From Nocardiopsis alba DSM 43377 (GTDB lineage Bacteria; Actinomycetota; Actinomycetes; Streptosporangiales; Streptosporangiaceae), in contig NZ_ANAC01000032.1 of assembly GCF_000341225.1 (NCBI RefSeq), forward strand, positions 1 to 50,601: a DNA stretch of 50,601 nucleotides, read 5' to 3'. A program made the position numbers and the translations under genes. Positions 41,308-49,780 of this stretch are shown here, in pieces (the first letter of the stretch is position 1; each line of letters begins with the position of its first letter). A model generated the notes under the pieces. The model was not told the origin of the DNA and ran no database searches. It saw nothing but the letters and a program-made list of their open reading frames with translations.

Positions 41308-41484
41308 TCAGTGTGAGCGGAGGGTGTTGAGCAGGGCGGTCCATTCGGTGTTCGGAAGGCTGAGTTCGGCGAGGTGGCGGTGTTGGGTGTCGCGGATGGC
41401 GGCGCCCTGGGCGGTGGCGCGGGCCTCGACGCAGTTTCCGCCGGTGTTGCTGTAGGTGGACTTCTTCCAGTGCTCGTTCATCAT
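41308..41484 (-). CDS. DUF397 protein
   Basis: 58 residues: MMNEHWKKSTYSNTGGNCVEA, AIRDTQHRHLAELSLPNTEWTALLNTLRSH. ATG 41484 or 41481. Tandem paralogue of the neighbours on both sides, with about 70-100 bp between genes. Confidence 0.9.
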   Translation of the reverse strand: MMNEHWKKSTYSNTGGNCVEARATAQGAAIRDTQHRHLAELSLPNTEWTALLNTLRSH

Positions 41485-41584
41485 GTCGCGCTGTCTCGAT
41501 CTCTTGGATGGGGGCGGAGAGTACTCGTCTGCGAAAGTCCTCCGAGGAAGGTTCCGCCGTTCCGCGGTGGGCCTGGCCGGGGGG

Positions 41585-41764
41585 TCAGTTCGTGCGGAGG
41601 GTGCTGAGCAGAGCGGTCCACTCCGAGGCGGGAACGCTGAGCTCGGCGAGGCCGCGGTGCCGGGTATCGCGAACGCCGGTGGTCGGGCCTTCAGCGACTT
41701 CGACGCAGTTTCCACTGGCTCCGCTGTAGGACGACTTGTGCCAGGTGCGCTGTTGATGGGTCAT
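41585..41764 (-). CDS. DUF397 protein
   Basis: 59 residues: MTHQQRTWHKSSYSGASGNC then VEVAEGPTTGVRDTRHRGLA and ELSVPASEWTALLSTLRTN. Complete DUF397 core. Same strand and spacing as its neighbours. Confidence 0.88.
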   Translation of the reverse strand: MTHQQRTWHKSSYSGASGNCVEVAEGPTTGVRDTRHRGLAELSVPASEWTALLSTLRTN

Positions 41765-41808
41765 GGTTCGCCTGTTCCTTCGGAGCGAGGGGTGACTCGT
41801 GTGGAGGG

Positions 41809-41991
41809 TCAGGGTTGGCGCGAGCAGAGTGTGTGGAGGAGGGCGTTCCAGTCGGAGCCGGAGACGCTGAGCTGGGCCTGGGCGCGGTTCTGGGTGTCGC
41901 GGATTCGGGTGGTGGGACCTTCGGCGACTTCGACGCAGTGGGAGCCTGACGTGCTGTAGCTGGACTTATGCCACGGGGTTTCGCTGGTCAT
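41809..41991 (-). CDS. DUF397 protein
   Basis: 60 residues: WHKSSYSTSGSHCVEVAEGP, RIRDTQNRAQAQLSVSGSDWNALLHTLCSRQP. Fourth tandem copy; the usual EW of the C-terminal motif is DW. Confidence 0.9.
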   Translation of the reverse strand: MTSETPWHKSSYSTSGSHCVEVAEGPTTRIRDTQNRAQAQLSVSGSDWNALLHTLCSRQP

Positions 41992-42242
41992 GCGCGGTCC
42001 GTTCTCTTCGGAGGACGGAGGCTGACTGCTGCGGAGCGAGGCTTCTTCAGGGGGAGTTAAGAGAGGTCGTGCACTCGGGGGATGGGGGTGTTCTCAGATC
42101 ATGACTTCGGCTGAGATGATGCGGAGGTACGAAACTTCTCCTTCCCCGTTGAGCTGGGGAGTAGTCCTTGTGTTTTCTAGACCAGATATATCTCCCCTTG
42201 CGCCGATACGTATGGGAGTTACTCTGGGGTCGTACAGAACAC

Positions 42243-42279
42243 AACCGGTCCCCGCCACCTTGATTGGCGGGGACCGGTT
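42243..42279. terminator. terminator of the XRE-DUF397 operon
   Basis: AACCGGTCCCCGCC (42243-42256) pairs perfectly with GGCGGGGACCGGTT (42266-42279), a 14-bp stem with a 9-nt loop, 9 bp beyond the DUF397 stop. Confidence 0.8.
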
Positions 42280-42288
42280 TGTGGTCTG

Positions 42289-42471
42289 CTACTTAACAGA
42301 AGCGACCGCGCCGAGAAGCGCGGACCATTCGCCCGCACCGAAGGACAGATGGCCGAGTTCCCGGTTCTGAGTGTCACGCACGTCCGCGCCGCCAGGGCAC
42401 TCTCGCGCTTCCACGCAGTTGCTGCCATTTGCGCTGTACGTGCTCTTGTGCCAGTCGGTTGGGGTCTTCAT
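42289..42471 (-). CDS. DUF397 protein coupled to an XRE regulator
   Basis: 60 residues: WHKSTYSANGSNCVEARECP, DVRDTQNRELGHLSFGAGEWSALLGAVASVK. Start overlaps the XRE stop (42468-42471), so both are translated from one message; the pair is the classical actinomycete XRE-DUF397 arrangement. Confidence 0.93.
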   Translation of the reverse strand: MKTPTDWHKSTYSANGSNCVEARECPGGADVRDTQNRELGHLSFGAGEWSALLGAVASVK

Positions 42472-43229
42472 ACGAGGGACCTCAAAGCTTCTATTGAGAG
42501 GGGTTCCGGAAGTGCAGCGGCGAGCGCTGCGGTGATCTGTCCGGCAAGCCTGTCACCGGATTGCAGGTCGTAGACCAGGTTACCGTCTGCGTGATCGCTT
42601 ACGATGGCAGACTCCCCGGACCGGAGTCGGTAGTCCATCAACGGTGCAGCCGGGACCAAGACCAATGTTCCCTCGGGGATCACCTGCACCTTAACCCTCC
42701 CGGTCTCGTACCAGGACAGTAGCGCGGCCGCCTGCGCGGAGCGGACCTTGGGGGACATGTAGGAGACAGCCCCCAGCGGAAAAACTGCTGTCACTTGGAG
42801 CTCGGCTAGCTCTTTGAGTCGCCCACACCTGAGCGCAACAAGCCGGGCGATCTCCTCCGCGTCGGTGTCTGGCTGCCCTGCAGTGAACACGGCATGAGCA
42901 TATTCCGGGCACTGGAGCATGCCCGGTACAAGAGCCGGGGTTGCGATGGTGACTCGGCGGGCTGCGCGCTCGATCCCTTCGATGTCGCGAGCCCACTCAG
43001 GTAGCCCATTGCCGGTGGTGACGGCTAGCCACACCGACATGAGGTCGCCGTTCGCACCGAGAGCCTTGTCCAGACTTTCCACATTGCCCCGTTTTGGCGT
43101 TGATTTCCCCTTTTCCCACCTATTCACGGACGAGTGTCCAGTGTTGGAACGTTTAGCTAACTGCTGTTGCGTCAGACCTGCAAGTTCCCGGAGCCTGACG
43201 AGATTTTCAGCAAACAGATTGGGGGTCAT
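42468..43229 (-). CDS. XRE-family regulator with DUF5753
   Basis: 253 residues. N-terminal HTH LVRLRELAGLTQQQLAKRSNTGHSSVNRWEKGKSTPK (XRE), then the DUF5753 body with TPALVPGMLQCPEYAHAVF, MSPKVRSAQAAALLSWYETGRVKVQVIPEG and a C-terminal YDLQSGDRLAGQITAALAAAL. WhiJ-like. Acts with the following DUF397 protein to repress developmental or antibiotic genes in relatives. Confidence 0.94.
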   Translation of the reverse strand: MTPNLFAENLVRLRELAGLTQQQLAKRSNTGHSSVNRWEKGKSTPKRGNVESLDKALGANGDLMSVWLAVTTGNGLPEWARDIEGIERAARRVTIATPALVPGMLQCPEYAHAVFTAGQPDTDAEEIARLVALRCGRLKELAELQVTAVFPLGAVSYMSPKVRSAQAAALLSWYETGRVKVQVIPEGTLVLVPAAPLMDYRLRSGESAIVSDHADGNLVYDLQSGDRLAGQITAALAAALPEPLSIEALRSLV

Positions 43230-43245
43230 GGATTAATTATTGCCC

Positions 43246-43455
43246 ATGGCTTCTCATGATCACACTTTAGATTCCACGGATTGCTCAGACGCTGTGGAAT
43301 CTCTGGATGACGCTCCAAGCTGGACTCACGTCAGCACAGAGGGCTACGTACGTCGGGTGGAAGTGCCCGACAGCAAGAAACCCCGGGGGCCGAAGTGGAA
43401 GGCGGCCGCCCGGGGTTGTGACCCACCCCGAACGCTCCGAGGTGAGATGCCATGA
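43246..43455 (+). CDS. small ORF, uncertain
   Basis: 69 residues from ATG 43246, stop overlapping the next start (ATGA at 43452), which favours coupling. However, its 3' half contains the inverted repeat AACCCCGGG (43379-43387)/CCCGGGGTT (43409-43417), so this could instead be an untranslated leader with a terminator-like hairpin. No family recognised. Confidence 0.4.
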   Translation: MASHDHTLDSTDCSDAVESLDDAPSWTHVSTEGYVRRVEVPDSKKPRGPKWKAAARGCDPPRTLRGEMP

Positions 43456-43934
43456 AGTGTACTGCTCTGAGGCCGCGCCATGACAGGCCTTTGTCCTCTG
43501 CTTACCAAGTGCTCCACTACCCCGACCCCGACAGGCTGGGTCTTCGCGTTCGGCACACGGTCGCCGCTCGCGCTGCTGCGCAGAACTGGGTGCGTCGGCA
43601 TGCTGCCCAGGGGATCGCCAACCCGATGGCGGCCGTCGAGATCGCGAACCGTGCGTCGTTGATCGCGTGGGAGTTGATGGACAACGCCCATCGCTACTCC
43701 CATTCGGGTGCTCCGGATCAGACGCTCACGCTGATGCTGGAACGTTCGCGCTACCTGTTGTCGATCACGGTCACCGATGCCGGCCCCGCCCCGGGATGCA
43801 AGCGGCTCTCTTTTCCGGAGCAGAAGAGCCACGGCGGTGGTCTGGGTCGGGTGGCTTCACTCTCCTTCTATTGGGACTGGGACGGATGCGCGGGCCTACC
43901 GGTGACGGTCAAGGCCCGGATCGAACTTCCCTGA
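43452..43934 (+). CDS. RsbW-like ATP-binding regulatory protein
   Basis: 160 residues, GHKL/HATPase_c_2 fold: ANPMAAVEIANRASLIAWELMDNAHRYSHSG (N-box with E-x-x-DNA-x-R-Y) and ITVTDAGPAPGCKRL (D-x-G). The GLGRV segment follows. Serine kinase/anti-sigma relatives in actinomycetes are common next to XRE/DUF397 genes. ATG 43452, GAGGTGAG upstream. Confidence 0.88.
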   Translation: MKCTALRPRHDRPLSSAYQVLHYPDPDRLGLRVRHTVAARAAAQNWVRRHAAQGIANPMAAVEIANRASLIAWELMDNAHRYSHSGAPDQTLTLMLERSRYLLSITVTDAGPAPGCKRLSFPEQKSHGGGLGRVASLSFYWDWDGCAGLPVTVKARIELP

Positions 43935-43954
43935 CCAGCGTGAAGGAGCACATC

Positions 43955-44569
43955 GTGAGCATGATCCCGACACAGGTCCGACGCACCCTCCCACCCACCA
44001 CCACATTCACCCCGTCCAAGGCCACCGCTCCCACGCCCGCTTCATCGGTACAGCGGGGCAGGCACACCCTGCTGGCTCGGACGGGAATCTTCGTTCCGCC
44101 CGACATCACCACCGCTGGCCCGGTCATCCCGAAGGTTCGGAGGAGCTGGTTCGGTCTTCGGCGCCGGTTCGCTCACTGGGCCGGGCTCCTCCCGAACTCC
44201 AGCGAACCTGAACAGCCCGTCCCGCCGAAGCCTCCGGTCCCTCTTCCCCGTCGCACCCCGCGATCTCCGTCCACCCCGCCGGCTCCTGAGAGTCCGTCCG
44301 CCTCGCGGGTGACAGAGCAGAGCGCCGCCGCGGAGTTGAGCGCGCTGCGACTGTTGGGCCGATTGAGCGTCCAACAGCGATTGGCGCGGGTCGACCACAG
44401 GTTGAGCCTGGCCCGGCTGATCGTCGACGGGATCTTGGACGAACGCTCCCGGGTGGAACGGCAACTCCGCGAAGCCGAACAGGCCGAACAGGACGCCGGC
44501 ACCCAAGAGCTCGGTGTGGCCATACGCCGCTACCTCGACCAGGGCGGACGGACGTGGACGACCTCATGA
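43955..44569 (+). CDS. hypothetical protein with Pro-rich linker and coiled C-terminus
   Basis: 204 residues from GTG 43955 (AAGGAG 6 bp upstream). A basic N-terminus (RTLPPTTTFTP, RRSWFGLRRRFAHWAG) is followed by a Pro-rich stretch (PEQPVPPKPPVPLPRRTPRS) and a C-terminal helical region RLSVQQRLARVDHRLSLARLIVDG with heptad-like Glu/Arg pattern ending LREAEQAEQDAG. No known domain. Stop overlaps the methyltransferase start (ATGA). Confidence 0.75.
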   Translation: MSMIPTQVRRTLPPTTTFTPSKATAPTPASSVQRGRHTLLARTGIFVPPDITTAGPVIPKVRRSWFGLRRRFAHWAGLLPNSSEPEQPVPPKPPVPLPRRTPRSPSTPPAPESPSASRVTEQSAAAELSALRLLGRLSVQQRLARVDHRLSLARLIVDGILDERSRVERQLREAEQAEQDAGTQELGVAIRRYLDQGGRTWTTS

Positions 44570-45486
44570 GCACGCCCGGTACCGGAAAGACCATGACGTG
44601 GGGCGCGGCCCGTAGCGGCACCCTGCTGGATCGTGAGGAATGGGCGTTGACCAACGCGGCCCGCACGTTCGATTACCTGGACTACGGCAAGGATTTCTGG
44701 AGCCAGGACCGCCATGTCGCCGTCAAGATGGCGGAGGCCTCGCCGGGGTTGGCGGGGCAGATGTTGGTGCACCGCAAGGCCCGGGAAGGTGTGGTGGGCG
44801 CGGTCTGCCGCTCCTTCTCCCAGGTGATCGATCTGGGTTGTGGGTTGCCGGCGATGCGTCGAGCCCCGCATGAACGGGGCCGGGTGTTGTGGGGAAGCCG
44901 GGCGAGGACGGTCTATGTCGATCACGACCTCGCCGCCCTGGCGGCGGTGCGGGCGTGGTGGGAGCACCCTGCTCAGGTTCGGGGGTACAACGTGCGGGTC
45001 TTGGATCTGGATCTGAGGTTTCCGGAGACGCTGGTCAACGCGTTGGGTGAGCATCTGGATCTGTCGGTTCCGGTGGGGGTGCTCTCCACCCTGACCCTCG
45101 ACCACTTGGAGGATTCCGAGGTCACAGGCCTGGTCGAGGCGCTCGCCGCGAGGCTGGCACCGGGGAGCGGCTGGGGGATCACCCACCTGTCCGGGATGAA
45201 CGGTGCCGCTGAGGTCTACACCGGCCAGGCCCGGGAGCAGGGTGCGGATACCCGGTTAGTGGCACGTGAGCCGGAGGGGCTGCGGAAGGTGTTCGAGGCC
45301 GCCGGTTGGGGGCGTTGGCGGGGCTTGTCGCCGTGCGATCCGGGCGGGGGAGAGCCGCCGATCGCCGCCCTGACCACCCTGGACGCCTCCACCCAGCCCG
45401 ACCGCCCTGACCGAGTCGCTCGGTCCGAGTGCTCCGACCGGTCCGCGCTTCCCGTGCGGCCTGCTCCCTCCACCGGGGTCGCCTGA
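44566..45486 (+). CDS. SAM-dependent methyltransferase (PF04672 type)
   Basis: 306 residues, matching the S-adenosyl methyltransferase family abundant in actinomycetes: ARTFDYLDYGKDFWSQDRHVA, motif I VIDLGCGLPAM, then VYVDHDLAALAAVRAWW and GVLSTLTLDHLEDSE. The C-terminal ~40 residues are Arg/Pro-rich and not family-like. Substrate unknown. Often lies beside DUF397/XRE genes, as here. Confidence 0.88.
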   Translation: MSTPGTGKTMTWGAARSGTLLDREEWALTNAARTFDYLDYGKDFWSQDRHVAVKMAEASPGLAGQMLVHRKAREGVVGAVCRSFSQVIDLGCGLPAMRRAPHERGRVLWGSRARTVYVDHDLAALAAVRAWWEHPAQVRGYNVRVLDLDLRFPETLVNALGEHLDLSVPVGVLSTLTLDHLEDSEVTGLVEALAARLAPGSGWGITHLSGMNGAAEVYTGQAREQGADTRLVAREPEGLRKVFEAAGWGRWRGLSPCDPGGGEPPIAALTTLDASTQPDRPDRVARSECSDRSALPVRPAPSTGVA

Positions 45487-45503
45487 TCGGGCCGTGAAAA
45501 GAC

Positions 45504-45536
45504 TCGGTGCCCTCACCTGAGAAGTGAGGGCACCGA
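45504..45536. terminator. hairpin terminator after the methyltransferase
   Basis: TCGGTGCCCTCAC (45504-45516) pairs with GTGAGGGCACCGA (45524-45536), a 13-bp perfect stem with a 7-nt loop, 17 bp after the methyltransferase stop. Confidence 0.8.
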
Positions 45537-45623
45537 AGAGCCCGCGAGGGCTCGCCTCCCGGGGGCGGTTGCCGCCGCCTCCCGGGGTTTCAACCGCAAG
45601 AACAAGCAGGTAGAGGATATTTC

Positions 45624-45830
45624 ATGAAGATCGTGGAGACCCAGGGCCGTAGGTCCTTGACCGCCGGGGTGTGGCACAAGGCCGAAGCCTCTCAGGGCGC
45701 CTCCAACTGCGCCGCCGCCAAGCTGCTTGATGGCGGGAACGTGTTGATGGGCGACACCCAGAACCCCGACCAGGTCCGACTGACGTTGCCGGGCAGTGCC
45801 TGGGACGCGCTGGTCCGCACCCTCGCCTAG
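45624..45830 (+). CDS. DUF397-like protein
   Basis: 68 residues: VWHKAEASQGASNCAAAKLLD, MGDTQNPDQVRLTLPGSAWDALVRTLA. It keeps the W-K-x-N-C, D-T-Q-N-P and P-x-x-W-x-A-L pattern but is more diverged than the minus-strand copies. Confidence 0.8.
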   Translation: MKIVETQGRRSLTAGVWHKAEASQGASNCAAAKLLDGGNVLMGDTQNPDQVRLTLPGSAWDALVRTLA

Positions 45831-45893
45831 CCGATCCCCACAAGACGACGGGGCACTTGCGGCCTGGCAGCAGCAACGCGTGGCCCGTCCGGT

Positions 45894-45932
45894 GCCCCAG
45901 GAGGCGCGCCCTAAGGAGCGCCCTCCTGGGGC
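45894..45932. terminator. hairpin terminator
   Basis: GCCCCAGGAGG (45894-45904) pairs with CCTCCTGGGGC (45922-45932), around an inner GCGC/GCGC stem. It lies after the DUF397 gene at 45624 and before the XRE gene. Confidence 0.65.
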
Positions 45933-45968
45933 CCACCCCTGAACCAAGGCACTTCCGGAAGAACAGAG

Positions 45969-46664
45969 ATGACGTACCCCGATCCGGATTCGCTCTCGAC
46001 CTCGGAGAGGTGCCGAGTCCGTAGAGCGGACAGAGAAGCTCGTGCCTTCCTCGTCCACTGGGCCGGGTCGACCGTTCCCGGAGCGCGCATGACCGGCCCC
46101 GAACAGCCCGAACACTTCATGAACGATGACCGGCCCGTGTCGGTGGAGAGCAAGGAGGCCCAGGTGGATCAGGACGCGGATTCTCTGTGCTCCGAGTCCA
46201 AGAAGGCGCTCGGTGTCCACTTGAAGCGGCTGCGCAAGGTGGCCGGGTTGAGCGGATATCGGCTCTCGGGTGTGGACCAGTCGACGGTCTCGCGGATCGA
46301 GACCGGACGCATCCGCCCCTCCCACGAGCTCCTGACCAGGCTTCTCGATGCTTACGAGGCCGACCAGGAAGGGCGTGAGCAGGCCTACCTGCTCTGGGAC
46401 CAGGCCCAACTGCCGCTCCAGACCCGGCGTCGGCAGGTCGAGGGCACCCGTCCCGCGTGGGACCAGGCCGCCCGCCCGGCCTGCGGCCCCACCCTGCTGG
46501 CCGGGGCGAGCGCCGCCGAGGACGCCGCCCGCTACCTGACCCGCGCCCAGTGGGCCGGTAACAGCCAAGCCCGCAGGAACGCCTTGCTGGACGACGCCGA
46601 AGGACGACTGGTCCAGGTCTTGGCCGCGCTGCACGCTGCCCGAACACGGACATCGGCGCGATGA
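45969..46664 (+). CDS. XRE-family regulator
   Basis: 231 residues. Residues about 80-125 hold the HTH: LGVHLKRLRKVAGLSGYRLSG, VDQSTVSRIETGRIRPSHELL, then DAYEADQEGREQAYLLW. The N-terminal ~75 residues are acidic and unrecognised; a later start (ATG 46089 or 46119) is possible. Probably part of the same regulatory group as the DUF397 gene upstream. Confidence 0.8.
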   Translation: MTYPDPDSLSTSERCRVRRADREARAFLVHWAGSTVPGARMTGPEQPEHFMNDDRPVSVESKEAQVDQDADSLCSESKKALGVHLKRLRKVAGLSGYRLSGVDQSTVSRIETGRIRPSHELLTRLLDAYEADQEGREQAYLLWDQAQLPLQTRRRQVEGTRPAWDQAARPACGPTLLAGASAAEDAARYLTRAQWAGNSQARRNALLDDAEGRLVQVLAALHAARTRTSAR

Positions 46665-46771
46665 ACATCCTCCTGTTACGACTTCCATGCCTCTGATACG
46701 GGTCCGGCGCACACGACCGACCCCCCTGAACTTCCTTGACCTCCGATAACGACCCCCTTTGAGAGAAGAAC

Positions 46772-46963
46772 ATGACGCAGCCGGATGTCGACCCCATGGA
46801 CCTGCTCACCCCACAGGAGGTCGCCCAGGCCTTTCGGGTGGATCCCAAGACCGTCCGTTTGTGGGCCCAGGAAGGCAGACTCCGCTGGGTCCGCACGCTC
46901 GGCGGCCATCGCCGCTACTTCAAGTCCGACGTTCAACGCCTGCTCACCGAACCCGGACGGTGA
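46772..46963 (+). CDS. BldC-like MerR-type DNA-binding protein
   Basis: 63 residues: LLTPQEVAQAFRVDPKTVRLWAQEGRLRWVRTLGGHRRYFKSDVQRLL. The HTH and the R-T-L-G-GHRRY wing match BldC, a small developmental regulator that binds DNA as a polymer. GAGAGAAGAAC precedes the ATG. Confidence 0.88.
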   Translation: MTQPDVDPMDLLTPQEVAQAFRVDPKTVRLWAQEGRLRWVRTLGGHRRYFKSDVQRLLTEPGR

Positions 46964-47410
46964 CCACGTGGGCCGAGTGGAAGCAACACGATGTCTGCTC
47001 TCTCTGAGACGGGGGAGTAGACCGTCCCGGCCGTGATCGGGACACGAAGACCTTCCGCCTCCCGCGCGTCGGTGACGTGCGCGGGGGCGTGAAAGCCGGC
47101 GTGGCGGTGCGGTCGACCTCGGACGACGCGGATCAGCTTTCCGCGGGCTCTGTCAGGGTCCCGTACCGCCAGGTCCGCCAAGCCCCGCCGCCTTCGGGTG
47201 GCGAAGGCCTCGCCCGGCCTTGGAGTCGGGTGGGGTTATGGGGGAGTGGGCCGGGGGTGTCACCACCACCTCCGGCCCCTCCGCACCATCTGCCATCGCA
47301 CGTGGACGCTGCGAAGACCGGTGAGCCGGAGCAGCCATAGAACGTGAGGGCCGGCTGGATGTCGGAGCCCAGGGACTGGAGACCCGACGGCTCCGATCGG
47401 GACCCTCCGC
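46964..47410. other. intergenic, nothing recognised
   Basis: No supported gene; frames crossing it are Pro/Ala/Arg-rich. Confidence 0.4.
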
Positions 47411-47448
47411 GGGGGTCGCACCCGAAGCGCACTTCGGGTGCGACCCCC
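47411..47448. terminator. 17-bp perfect hairpin
   Basis: GGGGGTCGCACCCGAAG (47411-47427) pairs with CTTCGGGTGCGACCCCC (47432-47448) over a 4-nt loop. The strongest dyad seen in the window. It could be a terminator for the convergent esterase or an imported element; no T tract. Confidence 0.7.
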
Positions 47449-47722
47449 GACCAACGAGTACCCCGTCATGGCCCGGGACGGTCTTCGATTCCTCCACCGA
47501 GAGGCCCTGGTCGATGAACCGGGTGGTGCGGAGGCGTCGAGCCGGCGGTTCGCGGTGACACCGATCGACCCGCCTGGGTGCGCGCCGGCCAGTTTCCCAA
47601 GGTCGAGCTCGCGCGCACCATGACACGGCGAGGCCGGCAGAGCCTCGACCACGTGCGGAGTGAGGCGACCGCTTCGCCGATTCCGTGTGCCAGAGCCGCC
47701 AGAGCCTCTGCGCGAAGCGGGG
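47449..47722. other. intergenic, nothing recognised
   Basis: No supported gene between the hairpin and the stop of the esterase. Confidence 0.4.
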
Positions 47723-48745
47723 CTATCCGGCCGAACGCAACCGCCCGATCATGCCGTCCAGGTCGGCGCGCACCAGCTCCGGCCGGACGAAGTGACCGCC
47801 ACCGACCTCGTGCGACTCGTGGGGGATATCGGCGCCGTCCAACAGGGAGCGGAACTCACGCTGCCCGGCCAGGACCTGCTCCTCGTTCATCCGGTCGAAC
47901 AGGTCGAACGGATCGGGGCTGTCCCCGGCGACCATGAACACGCGCTTACCGCGATAGCGTTCGACGTTCTCCACCGGGTTGTCCGCGCTCACCCGCCCCT
48001 CGTCCCAGGGCACCCCGTAGACCGTGCCGCCACCGAGCTCGAAGGCCCCGGAGGTGAAGTTCGCCCAGTGGGTGACCAGCCCGAAGTCACGGCGCGTGCT
48101 CGCCGGACCCGAGTAGGAGCTGACCGAGGCGAAGTGACCGTAGTACTTGGCCGCGTACTTGAGCGCGCCGAAGCCGCCCATCGAGAAGCCCGCCACGGCC
48201 CGACCATCGAACTCGGCGTACGTTCGGAAGTTCGCGTCGACCCAGGGCAGGACCTGGCTCATGTGGAACGTCTCCCAGTTGCGGGGGCCGACGTTGGAGG
48301 TGACGGGGTTGCTGTACCACCCGCAGGGCCCGCCGTCGGGCATCACGATGATGATCTGCTTGTCCTCGGACAGCTCACGGATGCCGGCCTTGTCCCAGCT
48401 GATGAAGTCCTGGCCCGGCCCGCCGCCGTGCAGCAGGTACAGGACGGGGTAGGTGCGCCCATCATCGCGGTAGCCGCGGGGTACCAGGACGTTGATGGCG
48501 GGATCCCACGCGACCTCGTCCGTCTCGAAGCGGTAGTACCACATACGAGGGTCGTCCTCGTTGTGCGCGACGAGGCGCAGGCCGGCATGGTCGGGGGAGG
48601 GGAGAGGCCGTGCGGCGGTTTCGGCGCGGGCGGGGGACGTCGCCGCCAGAAGGCCGCCGGAGGCCACGGCCATGCCGAGGGAGAGACCGCCGACGTTCTT
48701 GAGGAGGGTCCGGCGGCTCGGGGGGTTCGGGGGGTTCGGGCTCAA
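47723..48745 (-). CDS. Tat-exported esterase D-family hydrolase
   Basis: 340 residues. The N-terminus PSRRTLLKNVGGLSLGMAVA carries a twin-arginine signal, with cleavage near ATSPARAE. The body is an esterase D/antigen-85-like alpha/beta hydrolase: YPVLYLLHGGGPGQDFISW, nucleophile elbow GFSMGGFGALKYA, D in VFMVAGDSPDPFDL and H in HEVGGGHFVRPELV. The start is TTG 48745, preceded by GGAG. Secreted; substrate probably a short ester or mycolate/polymer-related; not certain. Confidence 0.9.
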   Translation of the reverse strand: MSPNPPNPPSRRTLLKNVGGLSLGMAVASGGLLAATSPARAETAARPLPSPDHAGLRLVAHNEDDPRMWYYRFETDEVAWDPAINVLVPRGYRDDGRTYPVLYLLHGGGPGQDFISWDKAGIRELSEDKQIIIVMPDGGPCGWYSNPVTSNVGPRNWETFHMSQVLPWVDANFRTYAEFDGRAVAGFSMGGFGALKYAAKYYGHFASVSSYSGPASTRRDFGLVTHWANFTSGAFELGGGTVYGVPWDEGRVSADNPVENVERYRGKRVFMVAGDSPDPFDLFDRMNEEQVLAGQREFRSLLDGADIPHESHEVGGGHFVRPELVRADLDGMIGRLRSAG

Positions 48746-49069
48746 GTCGACTCCAGAGGGGTACGGGGGAGACCCGCGCGGGCCGGTGCCGGCCGGTCGA
48801 GAGGGTACGAACGGTCGGGTCGCGGCCTGCGTGGGGCGGCCGCCTCGTCGTGGCCGCCACCCCAGTGGAACAGGGCGTCATGGCGAGCGCACGGGGGGTT
48901 GCGATAACAGGTTCGTTAACCTTCTCCGCCTGTGGGTGATATGCGTGTTCGTTTCCTACATCGTGGCTCCAAGCCCGAGCGAAGGAAGCGCCCCGTCGAG
49001 CCCTCAGGCCCTGCCTGGAGGTGATCACGACGGTGACCGGCGAGGCCTGGCGACCCGTATGGAGTCATC
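48746..49069. other. intergenic, promoter region of the secreted esterase
   Basis: Gene-free. Falling G+C from about 48890 onward, with A+T-rich TTGCGATAACAGGTTCGTTAACC. Confidence 0.4.
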
Positions 49070-49603
49070 TCACCGCAACCGCTTCCCCGCCTCCCAATCA
49101 TCAGAAGTGGCCAGAACAGGCCCGGAGACAGACCTGGCGCCAGTGGCATAGAGCATCCACCAAAGCTCCTCGAACGGCACCACCGGCTCTCCGCGGGTAT
49201 CTACGAACACACTCACGCCACCCCCGTCCGAGACGACGATGTCCCACCAGGACCATCGTCTGTCCTCGGGGTCGAAGAGCGATATCCATTCATGCACCCC
49301 CCAGATATCGCCCTGGCGATGCCGGTAGTAATTCTCGCAACCTTGCAGCACGAGATCATCGGCTGACCCCTCAACGGGTTCAGTGTCGCAAAAGGAGGCG
49401 AGAAACCATCCGGGAAGCGATGAGTGGTCAAAGTGCTCACGCTCAAAACCTTGAAGGGAGCCGATGGCGATCACCGAAGTCAGAACCCGCCTGAGTCGGC
49501 AAGCGTACTCTCCCGCATCCGACAGAGGGTTCACATCCATGCGGACCATCACGGAAGGAGCCTCTCCTACCGGGCCGAAGCGAACCCGATCCAGCTCATC
49601 CAT
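49070..49603 (-). CDS. acidic hypothetical protein, possibly an immunity protein
   Basis: 177 residues, ATG 49603. It contains many Trp/Tyr (WISLFDPEDRRWSWWDIVVSDG, FEELWWMLYAT), like small acidic immunity or SMI1-like proteins, but no known family is recognised. Lower G+C than the body of the window. Next to a second unrecognised acidic gene on the same strand. Confidence 0.6.
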   Translation of the reverse strand: MDELDRVRFGPVGEAPSVMVRMDVNPLSDAGEYACRLRRVLTSVIAIGSLQGFEREHFDHSSLPGWFLASFCDTEPVEGSADDLVLQGCENYYRHRQGDIWGVHEWISLFDPEDRRWSWWDIVVSDGGGVSVFVDTRGEPVVPFEELWWMLYATGARSVSGPVLATSDDWEAGKRLR

Positions 49604-49780
49604 GAAGGTCCTTTGGCTGCTGCAAGATTCTCCTGCTGTTAGGGATAATACTCGCCAGGAAACCGTTGGTCATTCTTGGCGGAAAACCAAGTCGGTGCCG
49701 TCGGATCGGCATCGCCGTCCTCGAGTGTCCGCACCGCTTACACGCCAAATCTCATCGAATTATATTTCATGGCCGGGCGA

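Noticed and set aside
47660..48907. Plus-strand 415-codon frame opposite the secreted esterase
   Set aside because: Shadow of the minus-strand gene, which has a Tat signal and intact catalytic motifs.
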